A stretch of DNA of 64,000 nt from Natronobacterium gregoryi SP2 (lineage in GTDB: Archaea; Halobacteriota; Halobacteria; Halobacteriales; Natrialbaceae), in assembly GCF_000230715.2 (NCBI RefSeq), contig NC_019792.1, positions 1,550,001-1,614,000 on the forward strand. Direction: 5' to 3'. The notes below the pieces were generated by a model, which did not search any database, had not been told where the DNA came from, and saw nothing but the letters and a program-made list of their open reading frames with translations. Shown here one piece after another: positions 8,650 to 17,688 of this stretch (the first letter of the stretch is position 1; each line of letters opens with the position of its first letter). The position numbers and the translations under genes were made by a program.

Positions 8650-9477
8650 GAAATAGTATTATTTCGTATTAGTGCTTTAGTCTGATGTTTTCTGAAAGCG
8701 ACTCCGGTGAATCCAGATTCGGCCGCGTACAGCTACCGAGTCCCGCCTGGACACTCGAACTATTTACTATCGTCTTAACGCACGTTAAGTCACCTATAGC
8801 ACCATTTAGAGAGTTCTTTCGATCGATGCGGTACAGTTCGAGCAGGGCTTTTGCTAGCGTTTGAACCTCCGAACTGGTCGTAGCGGAGGCGGGTCGAGAA
8901 CTCCCTTCAGTATATAGATTATCTTTAATAATTGCCGAAGTGTAGTTTTATGTAAGAGTCGAGAGCTGCAAGACAGGCGAGTCGACCCAGTGGCTCTTTC
9001 CGAGTACAGCTCGGACGGACGACGCCGACAGGCTCTCGCCCGGATAGTCGAATCGGGTTGCCGTTTCCGACAGAGACGGAACAGAGAGACGGGATGTCGG
9101 CGGCATCCCGCAGACATTACACGTGTACTCGTGTAATCACTCTCGGAAAGCCAGGGCAAGAGAGCACGTGTCAGAAGTAGCTTTTCGGTTCTACCGGAAG
9201 TTATTCCATGGTCGGACACGCCCAGAAAACCGCCCTGGTTACGGGCGAGAGGGTACCGGAAGAGACGAGCGAAACGTACGAACGAGAGCAGAGGTCGGCA
9301 TTCGGACGACTTCTTTCACTGCAGACGTCCGCTCTTCGGGTGTAAGCAGTCGTCTCGAGAACAGCTATGGTCCGGATAGTCGTCCGGCTGTACCGGAAAA
9401 TCGAACCGGCAACGTATGCGAGTAGCGGAACCACTGCAAGCGATCGCCTGTGTCGTGATCGACGTGTCGCCCGACTC
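8650..9477. other. Long intergenic region with palindromes, no gene recognised
   Basis: All frames here give Arg/Ser-rich translations without family features, and base composition is more AT-rich than the surroundings. Visible structures are the palindrome CTTAACG-CA-CGTTAAG (8774-8789) and the inverted repeat ATTACACG...CGTGTAAT around 9117-9138. There are AT-rich stretches near 8650-8690 and 8920-8955. It may hold a regulatory RNA or decayed DNA. Confidence 0.4.
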
Positions 9478-9636
9478 AGTCGGATTACTGGAGTGAAGTA
9501 CCGCTGCAAGCGCCTCGGGGCACGGCTGCACCGGCAGGACGGCAGTAAACCGTATCAGACGGATGCTGTGCCGATTGACCGGCGCGACCGCAGGAGGGCT
9601 CGTGGTCCCGCCGGAACTGACTGACACAAACCGTAT
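9478..9636 (+). repeat. Tandem, diverged pair of family 1 repeats (copies d and e)
   Basis: Two end-like motifs AAACCGTATCAG occur at 9547-9558 and 9628-9639, 81 bases apart. Each is preceded about 80 bases earlier by a diverged left arm: AGTCGGATTACTGGA at 9478-9492 and GACGGATGCTGTG at 9558-9570. This matches two head-to-tail copies of the 81-bp element seen at 2333 and 34983, with more mismatches. The last copy supplies the stop codon of the oxidoreductase that ends at 9636. Confidence 0.55.
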
Positions 9637-10631
9637 CAGTGGCGACTGGAGTTCGAACTTAACGGTGCGAACGCCTCGATCGTCGATACGGCAATCTCGT
9701 CGGCGGCCTGTTCGGGGATCGTGAGCAACGGTCGATCGACGACAGACTCCGAAACGAGCGCTCGGAGTTTCTCGCGTGCGCACCCCGGAGTGCCTGCGAC
9801 GCCGAGTTCGTCGACCATTTCGTCAGTGACGAGCCCCGTGGCCCCGTCCCGATCGCCGGCCTGCCAGGCCTCGGCAACCGCTTCGACTCGATCGGAAAAC
9901 ACCGTCGCGATCGCGTTCCGGTACCCCGCGGCGCTACCGGCGTAGTAAGCGACGTGGCCCCGAACTGCATCGTACGCCTCCTCGGGGTCCTCGCTCACCG
10001 CGACTGGAACGTAGGGAGCGACCGTGATCTCCGCAGGGTCGCGATTGCGCTCTCGAGCGGCGTCGGCAACGACCTCGAACGCGTCGTCGAGCGTGGTAAA
10101 CGGAATATTGTGCGGAATCCAGCCGTCGCAGAGTCGGCCCACGACGCGGCGGTTTGCTGGCCCCAGCGCCGCCTGATAGATCGGGACTGTCTCATCCAGC
10201 GGCGGGACGTCGGTAACCGAGATCAGTTCGCCCTCGTAGGAGACGGGATCGTCGTCGCCGAGGATACGGCTGACGACCGCGATCGTCTCGTGAGAACGCC
10301 GGATCGGACGCTCGAAGCCCATTCCGTGGACGTTCTCGATGGCCGTCGGCGTACTCGTCCCCAGACCGAGGGAGACGCGGCCGTCGGCGACGCGATCGAG
10401 CGTTGCAGCCGTCATCGCGAGGACGCCGGGGCTGCGCGAGAAGACGTTGACGATCGCAGTGCCGAGTTCGATCGACTCGGTCCGCGTCGCGATCTCGGTG
10501 AGTTTCACCACCGAACTCGTTCCCCAGAGTTCACCCATCCAGACGGAGTCGTAGCCGAGTTCCTCCGCGTCGACCGCGAGGTCCGTCGGATCGTGCGAGG
10601 CGATGCGTGGAACGACCAGGCCGAGGTGCAT
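9636..10631 (-). CDS. LLM-class F420-dependent oxidoreductase (Mer-like)
   Basis: The 331-residue protein is a bacterial-luciferase-like TIM barrel. MHLGLVVPRIA opens the barrel, followed by AEELGYDSVWMGE, IELGTAIVNVFSRSP, RVSLGLGTSTP and ALGPANRRVVGRLCDGW, which are hallmarks of F420-dependent reductases related to methylene-tetrahydromethanopterin reductase. The substrate cannot be told; in haloarchaea these enzymes are often annotated as Mer. ATG 10631 is chosen because the barrel starts there. It shares its direction with the enoyl-CoA hydratase gene next to it. Confidence 0.85.
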   Translation of the reverse strand: MHLGLVVPRIASHDPTDLAVDAEELGYDSVWMGELWGTSSVVKLTEIATRTESIELGTAIVNVFSRSPGVLAMTAATLDRVADGRVSLGLGTSTPTAIENVHGMGFERPIRRSHETIAVVSRILGDDDPVSYEGELISVTDVPPLDETVPIYQAALGPANRRVVGRLCDGWIPHNIPFTTLDDAFEVVADAARERNRDPAEITVAPYVPVAVSEDPEEAYDAVRGHVAYYAGSAAGYRNAIATVFSDRVEAVAEAWQAGDRDGATGLVTDEMVDELGVAGTPGCAREKLRALVSESVVDRPLLTIPEQAADEIAVSTIEAFAPLSSNSSRH

Positions 10632-10688
10632 ACGAACCGGTGTGACGTGCGACGACAAACCAGTATCGCTGCCGGCAGCGTCCGTCCG

Positions 10689-11477
10689 CTAGCGCCCGAC
10701 GAACTCGGGTTCGTCGTCGCCGAAGAACGCCTCGAGTCCCCGTTCGTAATCTTCCGTCCGGGCGGCGTCCGCGAGGGCATCGGCTTCGGCTGCGAGGTGG
10801 CTCTCGAGTCCGTGTGCGTAGCTGTCGGTCAACAGCCGCGTCAGTGCGCCGAGCGCCTGCGTCGGGCCGTCGGCCAGTTCCGTCGCGACCTCCTCGAGGC
10901 GCTCGTCGAACTCGCCAGCGGGCGCGACCTCGGTGGCCAGTCCGAGCGCGACGGCCTCCTCGGGGCCGATCGGCTCGTCCCGGAGGACGATCTCTTTCGC
11001 GGTCCGGAGCCCGACCAGTCGCGGGAGGAAGAACGTCGAGCCACCGTCGCCGGTGAGCCCGATACTCGGGTAAGCGAACTGGAGCGTCGCGTCCTCGCCG
11101 AGGACGAGCAGGTCCGGGATCAGCGCGAAGCTGAAGCCGATCCCGGCCGCGGTTCCGTTCACGCCGCCGACGACCGGCGTCTCGGTCCGGTGGAAGTGAA
11201 CGATCGCCTCGTGGGCGCGGCTTGCCAGTTCGCGGAGCCGCGGCGCGTCGGCGGCGTCGCCCTCGAGTTGCGAGAGGTCGGCACCGGAGCCGAAAAAGGG
11301 TCCCTCGTGGGTGAGGACGATACACCGTACCTCGGGGTCGTCGCCGAGCGTCGAGGCGACCGAGGCGAGTTCGTTCGCCATCTCGAGGGTGAGCGCGTTC
11401 CGGCCCGCACTGCTCTCGAGCGTTACCGTCGCGACGCCGTCGTCACGGTCGACGGACAGGTTTTCGTAGGTCGACAT
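10689..11477 (-). CDS. Enoyl-CoA hydratase/isomerase family protein
   Basis: The 262-residue protein has the crotonase fold markers: ESSAGRNALTLEMANEL near the N-terminus, the oxyanion-hole segment GPFFGSGADLSQLEG, and GGVNGTAAGIGFSFALIPDLLV with FAYPSIGLTGDGGSTFFLPRLVG. It probably hydrates 2-enoyl-CoA in beta-oxidation, as suggested by the acyl-CoA dehydrogenase divergently transcribed at 11621 and the 3-hydroxyacyl-CoA dehydrogenase at 13078. The start at 11477 (MSTYENLSVDR) is preferred; the longer frame lacks conserved residues. Confidence 0.9.
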   Translation of the reverse strand: MSTYENLSVDRDDGVATVTLESSAGRNALTLEMANELASVASTLGDDPEVRCIVLTHEGPFFGSGADLSQLEGDAADAPRLRELASRAHEAIVHFHRTETPVVGGVNGTAAGIGFSFALIPDLLVLGEDATLQFAYPSIGLTGDGGSTFFLPRLVGLRTAKEIVLRDEPIGPEEAVALGLATEVAPAGEFDERLEEVATELADGPTQALGALTRLLTDSYAHGLESHLAAEADALADAARTEDYERGLEAFFGDDEPEFVGR

Positions 11478-11620
11478 ACAGGTCGTCGGTTCGTCACGAC
11501 GAACGTAACCCTTGTCCATCGACGCCACGAGTAGTGGAGAGACGTTCCCCGAATTCGGGTTCGACAACTCCTTCGTTGCGACATCGTACGCTTTAGTAGC
11601 CGACTCACGAATGTCGTGGC

Positions 11621-12751
11621 ATGGAACTCACAGACGAGCAGGAACTCGTCCGCGACACCGTCCGGGAGTTCGTTGCGAACGAGGTCGGCGAGGACGTCCG
11701 GGAACTCGACGACCGCCAGGAGTTTCCCGAAGACATCTGGGACGGCCTCGCGGAACTGGACTTCACCGGGATGACCGTCCCCGAGGAGTACGGCGGCTTA
11801 GACGTCGACGAGGTCACCTACAGCATCGTCAACGAGGAACTGGCCTACGGCCACCTCGCGGTCGCGACCGCGCTGTCGGTCCACTGCCTTGCGACCTCCT
11901 GTATCCGGCAGTTCGGCTCCGAGGAACACAAAGCGAAGTGGCTCCCGGAGATGGTCGACGGCCGGCCCGTCGGCGCGTTCGCCCTCTCGGAACCCCACGC
12001 GGGTTCGAACCCCGCCGAGATGAACACCGAGGCACGACTCGACGAGGACGCCGGGGAGTACGTCGTCAACGGCAAGAAACAGTGGATCACGAACGGCGAG
12101 CGCGCCGGCGTCGTGATCCTGTTCGCCAAGACCGACCGCGACGACCCCGACACCGTCACCCAGTTCCTCGTCCCGAAAGACGTGGAGGGACTCGAGGTCG
12201 GCAAGAAAGAGGACAAACTCGGCCTGCGAGCCAGCGACACGACGACGCTTCTCTTCGACGACGTCCGCATTCCGGCCGAAAACCGGCTGACCGAGGTCGG
12301 CAAGGGACTCAAGGCCGCGTTCTCGATCCTCACGGGCGGCCGGATCGCCATCGCGAGCCAGGCTGTCGGCGTCGCACAGGCGGCCCTCGACGCCGCGGTC
12401 GCATACGCCAACGAGCGCGAGCAGTTCGACCAGCCGATCATCGAACACCAGTCGATCGGCCAAAAACTCGCGGATATGCAGACGAACGTCCAGGCATCCC
12501 GGCTGCTGACTCGAGACGCCGCCCGGAAGAACGAGGACGGCGTCGACCCGATGTCCGCGGCGATGGCGAAGTACTTCGCCAGCGAGACGGCCGTCGACGT
12601 GGCAAACGAGGCCGTCCAGGTCCACGGCGGCTACGGCTACACGAAGGACTTCCCGGTCGAACGCTACTACCGCGACGCCAAGATCACGACGATCTACGAG
12701 GGGACGAGCGAGATCCAGAAGAAGATCATCGCTCGCCATCTCACGGAGTAG
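11621..12751 (+). CDS. Acyl-CoA dehydrogenase
   Basis: The 376-residue flavoprotein starts MELTDEQELVRDTVREF and shows the full acyl-CoA dehydrogenase pattern: FALSEPHAGSNPAEM, GKKQWITNGERAG, KLGLRASDTTTLLFDDVRIP, and VHGGYGYTKDFPVERYYRDAK followed by YEGTSEIQKKII. The glutamate of the YEGTSE motif is the usual catalytic base of short-chain enzymes. It would oxidise acyl-CoA to 2-enoyl-CoA and pass electrons to an ETF. A paralogue is at 17689-18879. Confidence 0.95.
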   Translation: MELTDEQELVRDTVREFVANEVGEDVRELDDRQEFPEDIWDGLAELDFTGMTVPEEYGGLDVDEVTYSIVNEELAYGHLAVATALSVHCLATSCIRQFGSEEHKAKWLPEMVDGRPVGAFALSEPHAGSNPAEMNTEARLDEDAGEYVVNGKKQWITNGERAGVVILFAKTDRDDPDTVTQFLVPKDVEGLEVGKKEDKLGLRASDTTTLLFDDVRIPAENRLTEVGKGLKAAFSILTGGRIAIASQAVGVAQAALDAAVAYANEREQFDQPIIEHQSIGQKLADMQTNVQASRLLTRDAARKNEDGVDPMSAAMAKYFASETAVDVANEAVQVHGGYGYTKDFPVERYYRDAKITTIYEGTSEIQKKIIARHLTE

Positions 12752-13077
12752 CGCCGTCCTTGACTCGGGATGGCACACGCTGACAGACAGCCGAACAATA
12801 GCGAGGCTGGCTGTCGAAATCGTGCGAGTGGTGAGCGAGTGAGCACCGCGAACGAGCGAATCGGCTGGAGGGTGCGAGGCGCGATCGAAGTGAGCGCCTC
12901 GAGATAGCGAACGGGGAACGCAGTGACCCGTGAGTGGTGTGGCAACCCCCTGTTGGCTGATAGCAGGACGCTTTGTTCTCGTAGTCACCTCGAAGACGCT
13001 GCTATACGAGCATCACAGACATCTGTAGCAGTTGGTAGCGCCACGAAAACAGGTATCCAAAACCGCAACAGAGCCGA
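12752..13077. other. Intergenic, no gene seen
   Basis: Between two convergent metabolic genes lies a 326-base stretch with GAGCGAG/GTGAGC-type short iterations (12830-12890), a pattern common in haloarchaeal spacers. No coding frame, tRNA or clear hairpin was recognised. Confidence 0.4.
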
Positions 13078-13932
13078 CTAGTCGTACTCGTAGAAGCCTT
13101 TCCCCGTCTTCTTGCCGAGTTCGTCCGCCTCGACCTTGCGCTTGAGGAGATAGGCCGGCTTGTATCGGTCGCCCAGTTCCTCGTGAAGCGTCTCGGAGGC
13201 GTGCAGACAGACGTCCAGTCCGATGTGGTCGGCGAGCGTCAGCGGCCCCATCGGGACGTTCGTTCCGAGTTCCATCCCGGCGTCGATGTCCTCTTTGCTC
13301 GCGACGCCCTCGTCGAAGGCGCGGATGCCCTCGTTGATCCAGGGCATGAGGATGCGGTTGGTGACGAAGCCAGGCTTGTCGTCGGACTCCCAGGTGGTCT
13401 TCTCGAGCGATTCCGACAAGTCGTGGGCGAAGTCGACGACCTCCGAATCCGTCTTCTCGCCGACGACGACCTCCACGCCCTCCATGATCGGGACGGGGTT
13501 CATGAAGTGGAGGCCGACGACCCGCTCGGGTCGGTCGGTCGCACTCGCGATCGAGGTGATCGAGAGCGTGCTCGTGTTCGTCGCCAGCACGGTCTCGCCG
13601 TCCGTGACCTCGGCGAGATCCTCGAAGATGTCCTTTTTCACCTCGAGGTCCTCGACGGCGGCCTCGACGACGACGTCACAGTCCGCCAGATCCTCGAGGT
13701 CGGTCGTCCCCTCGATCCGGCCGCGGATCGTCTCGGGGTCGTCCTCCAGGGCATCTTTCCCGTCGAGGCGCTCGAGACTCGAGTCGATCGAGTCGAAGCC
13801 GCTCTCGACGAACCCCTGCTGGATATCCCGCATCACAACGTCGTAGCCGTGCGTGGCGGCGACCTGTGCGATACCGCTGCCCATAGTTCCCGCGCCGACG
13901 ACGCCGACGCGGTCTACCGTCTCGAGATTCAT
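13078..13932 (-). CDS. hbd: 3-hydroxyacyl-CoA dehydrogenase
   Basis: The 284-residue NAD enzyme oxidises 3-hydroxyacyl-CoA to 3-oxoacyl-CoA. It has the Rossmann loop GAGTMGSGIA (about residues 13-22), ATNTSTLSI, the catalytic histidine in GLHFMNPVPIM, the NRILMPWINEG segment and a C-terminal helical domain ending KTGKGFYEYD. This is the short monofunctional form without a hydratase domain. It lies next to the acyl-CoA synthetase gene on the same strand, 51 bases downstream of it, so they may share a transcript. Confidence 0.95.
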   Translation of the reverse strand: MNLETVDRVGVVGAGTMGSGIAQVAATHGYDVVMRDIQQGFVESGFDSIDSSLERLDGKDALEDDPETIRGRIEGTTDLEDLADCDVVVEAAVEDLEVKKDIFEDLAEVTDGETVLATNTSTLSITSIASATDRPERVVGLHFMNPVPIMEGVEVVVGEKTDSEVVDFAHDLSESLEKTTWESDDKPGFVTNRILMPWINEGIRAFDEGVASKEDIDAGMELGTNVPMGPLTLADHIGLDVCLHASETLHEELGDRYKPAYLLKRKVEADELGKKTGKGFYEYD

Positions 13933-13983
13933 CAGGAAATCCTGTTCTCACGACGATAATAAGTGTAGCGCTCCATCGAGCGA

Positions 13984-15648
13984 TCACCCGTGTTTTTCTC
14001 GTTCTTCCTGGCGTAGTTCGACCCGTCGGATCTTGCCGCTTGCGGTCTTTGGCAGTTCGTCGACGAACTCGATGCGCCGAGGGTACTTGTAGGGAGCCGT
14101 CTCCGCTTTCGTGTACTCCTGGAGTTTCGTCTCGAGGTCGTCGTTTCCGTCGTAGCCCTCGGCGAGGACGACGTAGGCCGTGACGACGCTGCCGCGTTTT
14201 TCGTGTGGGCTGTCGACCGCAGCGGCTTCGGCGACCGCCTCGTGGCTGACGAGGGCGTCCTCGACCTCGAACGGGCCGATTCGGTAGCCCGCGGAGATGA
14301 TGACATCGTCGGCGCGACCCTCGAAGAAGAAGTAGCCGTCCTCGTCGCGGGTCGCGAGGTCGCCGGTGCGGTAGTAGTCACCGGAGAGGGTCCGTTCGTC
14401 GAGGTCGGGCTTCTCGTAGTAGCCGTCGAAGATCGCCGGCGAGTCCACCGGGACGGCTATCTCGCCGATTTCGCCGGGATCGACCGGTTCGTCCTCGTCG
14501 AGACCGAGGATCGTCGCGCCGACGCCCGGCGTCGGCTGCCCCATGCTGCCGGGTTTGACGTCGATCCCGGGGTAGTTCGTCACGAGCGCGACCGTCTCGG
14601 TCTGCCCGTAGCCGTCACGCGGCGTGACGCCCCAGACGTCCTCGATGCGCTCGATCGGCTCCTGATTCAGCGGTTCACCCGCCGACAACGCGTCGGTGAG
14701 GTCGACGTCGTAGGCCTCGAGGTCGGCGTTGGCGAGCATTCGGTACTGCGTCGGGACGGCACAGAGTCTAGTGACGCCTTCCGACTCGAGGAGTTCGAGG
14801 AAGGTCTCGGGATCGAACTCGCCGTCGTAGACGAACTGGGTCGCGCCAGTGGTGAGGCCAACGCCGACCGGACTCCAGAACCACTTCGCCCAGCCGGTGC
14901 CGGTCGTCGCCCACAGCAGTTCGTCCTCTAGGTCGGTGTCTTCGTCGATTCCCCACCAGTAGGGGGCGTTGATCCGATTGAAACAGTACTGCCAGCGGTG
15001 TTTGTGCAAGACGGGTTTCGGTTTCCCTGTCGTTCCGCTGGTGTAGTTGATCGACATCGGGTCCTCGGCCTCGAGATCGGGGCCGTCGTACTCGGTCGGT
15101 TGGCCGTCGACGATCGACTCGTAGGTCCGAAAGCGGTCGTCGTCGCCGTCATCGCCGCTCTCGCCCTCCTCACCGCCCTCACCGCTTTCGCCGTCGAGGA
15201 CGATCACACGCTCGAGTGGCGTTTCTTCGAGGACAGGTTCGACCATGTCCGTGAGACTCTCGTGGACGACGATCGTCGTCGCCGAGCAGTCGTTTGCCCG
15301 GAATGCGACGTCCGCTGGGCGTAGCATCGACGAACACGGGACGACGAGCGCACCCGTCGAGAGCACGCCGAGCTGGATCGTGAACGCCTCCGGGTGGCGA
15401 GGAAACAGGTGCAACACCCGGTCGCCGGTCCCGACGCCGTGGTCTGTGAGGGCGTTTGCGAACCGGTTTGTGTCGTCACGGACGTCGGCGTACGTTCGTT
15501 CGGTTCGGGTGCCATCCTCGTCGCGGAATCGAACTGCGACTCTATCGCCGAACGTCTCGGCGTGGGACTCGACAGCCGACACGACTGTGTACGACGTTGG
15601 AACGTCCCACTCGAACTCCGCTATCGTGGTATCGGAAGACACACCCAT
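13984..15648 (-). CDS. Acyl-CoA synthetase (AMP-forming)
   Basis: The 554-residue adenylate-forming ligase activates a carboxylic acid with ATP and CoA. Motifs in order are YTSGTTGKPK (P-loop-like, A3), SAGEPLNQE, GYGQTETV (A5), YYRTGDLA with GRADDVIISAGYRIGPFEVE (A7-A8) and PKTASGKIRR with the catalytic lysine (A10). It resembles the medium-chain/acetyl-CoA-synthetase-like branch. A Glu/Gly-rich insertion near residues 170-185 is low-complexity. The ATG at 15648 (MGVSSDTTIAEFEW) fits family length. It probably feeds the beta-oxidation enzymes around it. Confidence 0.93.
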   Translation of the reverse strand: MGVSSDTTIAEFEWDVPTSYTVVSAVESHAETFGDRVAVRFRDEDGTRTERTYADVRDDTNRFANALTDHGVGTGDRVLHLFPRHPEAFTIQLGVLSTGALVVPCSSMLRPADVAFRANDCSATTIVVHESLTDMVEPVLEETPLERVIVLDGESGEGGEEGESGDDGDDDRFRTYESIVDGQPTEYDGPDLEAEDPMSINYTSGTTGKPKPVLHKHRWQYCFNRINAPYWWGIDEDTDLEDELLWATTGTGWAKWFWSPVGVGLTTGATQFVYDGEFDPETFLELLESEGVTRLCAVPTQYRMLANADLEAYDVDLTDALSAGEPLNQEPIERIEDVWGVTPRDGYGQTETVALVTNYPGIDVKPGSMGQPTPGVGATILGLDEDEPVDPGEIGEIAVPVDSPAIFDGYYEKPDLDERTLSGDYYRTGDLATRDEDGYFFFEGRADDVIISAGYRIGPFEVEDALVSHEAVAEAAAVDSPHEKRGSVVTAYVVLAEGYDGNDDLETKLQEYTKAETAPYKYPRRIEFVDELPKTASGKIRRVELRQEEREKHG

Positions 15649-15896
15649 ACGTGACGACTCACATCGTCGTCTGGTTAATAGTTTGTCAGTGTTTTCGACA
15701 GCAGATATCGACGCTGACTCGAGGTGTGACGGTCTGCTGTAGCGATCAGACGACGGGTTGGGCACCGTCGTCTCGGTTACAGCCACGATGCCGTCGTACT
15801 CGTCTCGGATGGTGTCTCACGACGCGATCTCGCAAGGACCGATCGTTCAGTGTCCGACAACAAGACTTTAGAATCTTGGTACTGATGGTCATACTA

Positions 15897-17597
15897 ATGT
15901 TCGATCAGCAAGAGCTCGAGGGAATCCGCGAGCAGCGAGAGCGCTGGGAGAACGAGCGACTCGACCCCACACTCGAGGCCCACGGGGAGCGCCAGGACCG
16001 CTTCGCGACGGTCTCGAACCACGAGGTCGATCGGCTCTACACGCCAACGGACGTCGACGATCTGGACTACCTCGAGGATCTCGGCTTTCCCGGCGAGCCG
16101 CCGTACACGCGGGGAGCCTACCCGACGATGTATCGCGGTCGGACGTGGACGATGCGGCAGTTCGCCGGCTTCGGGACGGCCGAGGAGACGAACGAGCGGT
16201 TCCACTACCTGATCGACCAGGGTCAGACCGGGCTCTCGACGGCGTTCGATATGCCGTCACTGATGGGGATCGACTCCGACCACCCGATGAGCGAGGGTGA
16301 GGTCGGCAAAGAGGGCGTCGCAGTCGACACGCTGCGTGACATGGAGATCCTGTTCGACGGGATCGACATCGGCGAGGTCTCGACTTCTTTCACGATCAAC
16401 CCGTCGGCGGCAGTCATCTACGCGATGTACATCGCGCTGGCCGACCAGCAAGGCGTCCCCCGCGACGAGGTCCGGGGAACCCTCCAGAACGACATGCTCA
16501 AGGAGTTCATTGCCCAGAAGGAGTGGGTCGTGCCGCCCCGGCCCTCACTGGACATCGTCACTGACACCGTCGAGTTCGCCGTCGACGAGACGCCGAAGTT
16601 CCACCCGATCTCTATCTCCGGCTACCACATCCGCGAGGCCGGCGCAACCGCCGCACAGGAGGCTGCTTTCACTCTCGCAGACGGGTTCGCCTACGTCGAG
16701 GACTGTCTCGATCGCGGCCTCGAGGTCGACGAGTTCGCGCCGCTGCTTTCTTTTTTCTTCAACTCTCACAACTCCATCTTCGAGGAGGTTGCCAAGTTCC
16801 GCGCCTCCCGTCGGATCTACGCCCGCGTGATGGAAGATTGGTACGGTGCCGAGAGAGACGAGTCCAAACGGCTGAAGTTCCACACCCAGACCGCCGGCCA
16901 GTCGCTGACGGCCCAGCAGCCACTGAACAACATCGTTCGCGTGACGATCCAGGCGCTTGCCGGCGTGTTCGGCGGCACCCAGTCGCTGCATACCAACAGC
17001 TTCGACGAGGCACTTGCCCTGCCCAGCGAGAAGGCCGTCCGAGTGGCACTGCGCACCCAGCAGATCATCGCCGAAGAGTCAGGTGCAGCCGACATCGTCG
17101 ACCCGATGGGTGGCAGTTTCGCCATCGAGACGCTCACCGACGAGATAGAAGCAGAGATCATGGCCTACCTCGAGGAGATCAAAGAGAACGGCGACGGCTC
17201 CGTCCGCGACGGCGTCCTCGACGGCATCGACCAGGGCTACTTCCAGCGTGAGATCCAGGAGTCAAGCTACGAGTACCAGCAACGCGTCGAACGCGGCGAA
17301 GAAGTCGTCGTCGGCGTCAACGAGTACACCATCGAAGAGGACACCTCCCCCGAGATCCTTCAGGTCGACGAGACTACCCGCGACCGACAGTTAGAGCGCC
17401 TCGAGGCGGTCAAGGAAGAACGCGACGACGAGGAGGTCGAGGCGGCCCTCGCCGCCCTCTCCGATGCGATCGAGAGCGACGAGAACGTCATGCCCTCCAT
17501 CGTCGACGCCGTGAAAGCCTACGCGACGATGGGCGAGATCATGGCGATATTCGAGAACCATCACGGCGCATATCAAGAAGAGCTCAGTCCGGTCTAA
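15897..17597 (+). CDS. Methylmalonyl-CoA mutase, large (catalytic) subunit
   Basis: The 566-residue subunit converts (R)-methylmalonyl-CoA to succinyl-CoA with a separate B12-binding subunit, as in other archaea. Typical stretches are RGAYPTMYRGRTWTMRQFAGFGTAEETN, GLSTAFDMPSLMG, FTINPSAAVIYAMYIA and the active-site region TQTAGQSLTAQQPLNN. No cobalamin-binding domain follows, and no small subunit is seen in this window. The start at 15897 is favoured by an AT-rich TATA-like element about 28 bases upstream; ATG 15885 is in frame. The stop codon is followed at once by ATACGGGCTACTGT, like the left arm of repeat family 1. Confidence 0.95.
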   Translation: MFDQQELEGIREQRERWENERLDPTLEAHGERQDRFATVSNHEVDRLYTPTDVDDLDYLEDLGFPGEPPYTRGAYPTMYRGRTWTMRQFAGFGTAEETNERFHYLIDQGQTGLSTAFDMPSLMGIDSDHPMSEGEVGKEGVAVDTLRDMEILFDGIDIGEVSTSFTINPSAAVIYAMYIALADQQGVPRDEVRGTLQNDMLKEFIAQKEWVVPPRPSLDIVTDTVEFAVDETPKFHPISISGYHIREAGATAAQEAAFTLADGFAYVEDCLDRGLEVDEFAPLLSFFFNSHNSIFEEVAKFRASRRIYARVMEDWYGAERDESKRLKFHTQTAGQSLTAQQPLNNIVRVTIQALAGVFGGTQSLHTNSFDEALALPSEKAVRVALRTQQIIAEESGAADIVDPMGGSFAIETLTDEIEAEIMAYLEEIKENGDGSVRDGVLDGIDQGYFQREIQESSYEYQQRVERGEEVVVGVNEYTIEEDTSPEILQVDETTRDRQLERLEAVKEERDDEEVEAALAALSDAIESDENVMPSIVDAVKAYATMGEIMAIFENHHGAYQEELSPV

Positions 17598-17688
17598 TAC
17601 GGGCTACTGTCTCGGTTCCCGCGATCGGCGAGGGCCGTCCGAAAGGCAGTGGAAAACGGTCCCACGGAAAGAGCGTCGACGGAGCCGT

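Noticed and set aside
8854-9219. 121-codon ORF on the minus strand in the 8.6-9.5 kb gap
   Set aside because: Ser/Arg-rich without hydrophobic or acidic haloarchaeal character and overlapped by equally long frames on other strands.
11998-12016. GGTTCGAACCC-like T-arm sequence
   Set aside because: It lies inside the acyl-CoA dehydrogenase reading frame (HAGSNPAEM), with no acceptor or anticodon stems around it; not a tRNA.
15456-15896. N-terminal extension of the mutase frame to 15456
   Set aside because: Extension is Arg-rich, overlaps the acyl-CoA synthetase antisense, and a TATA-like element points to the start at 15897.
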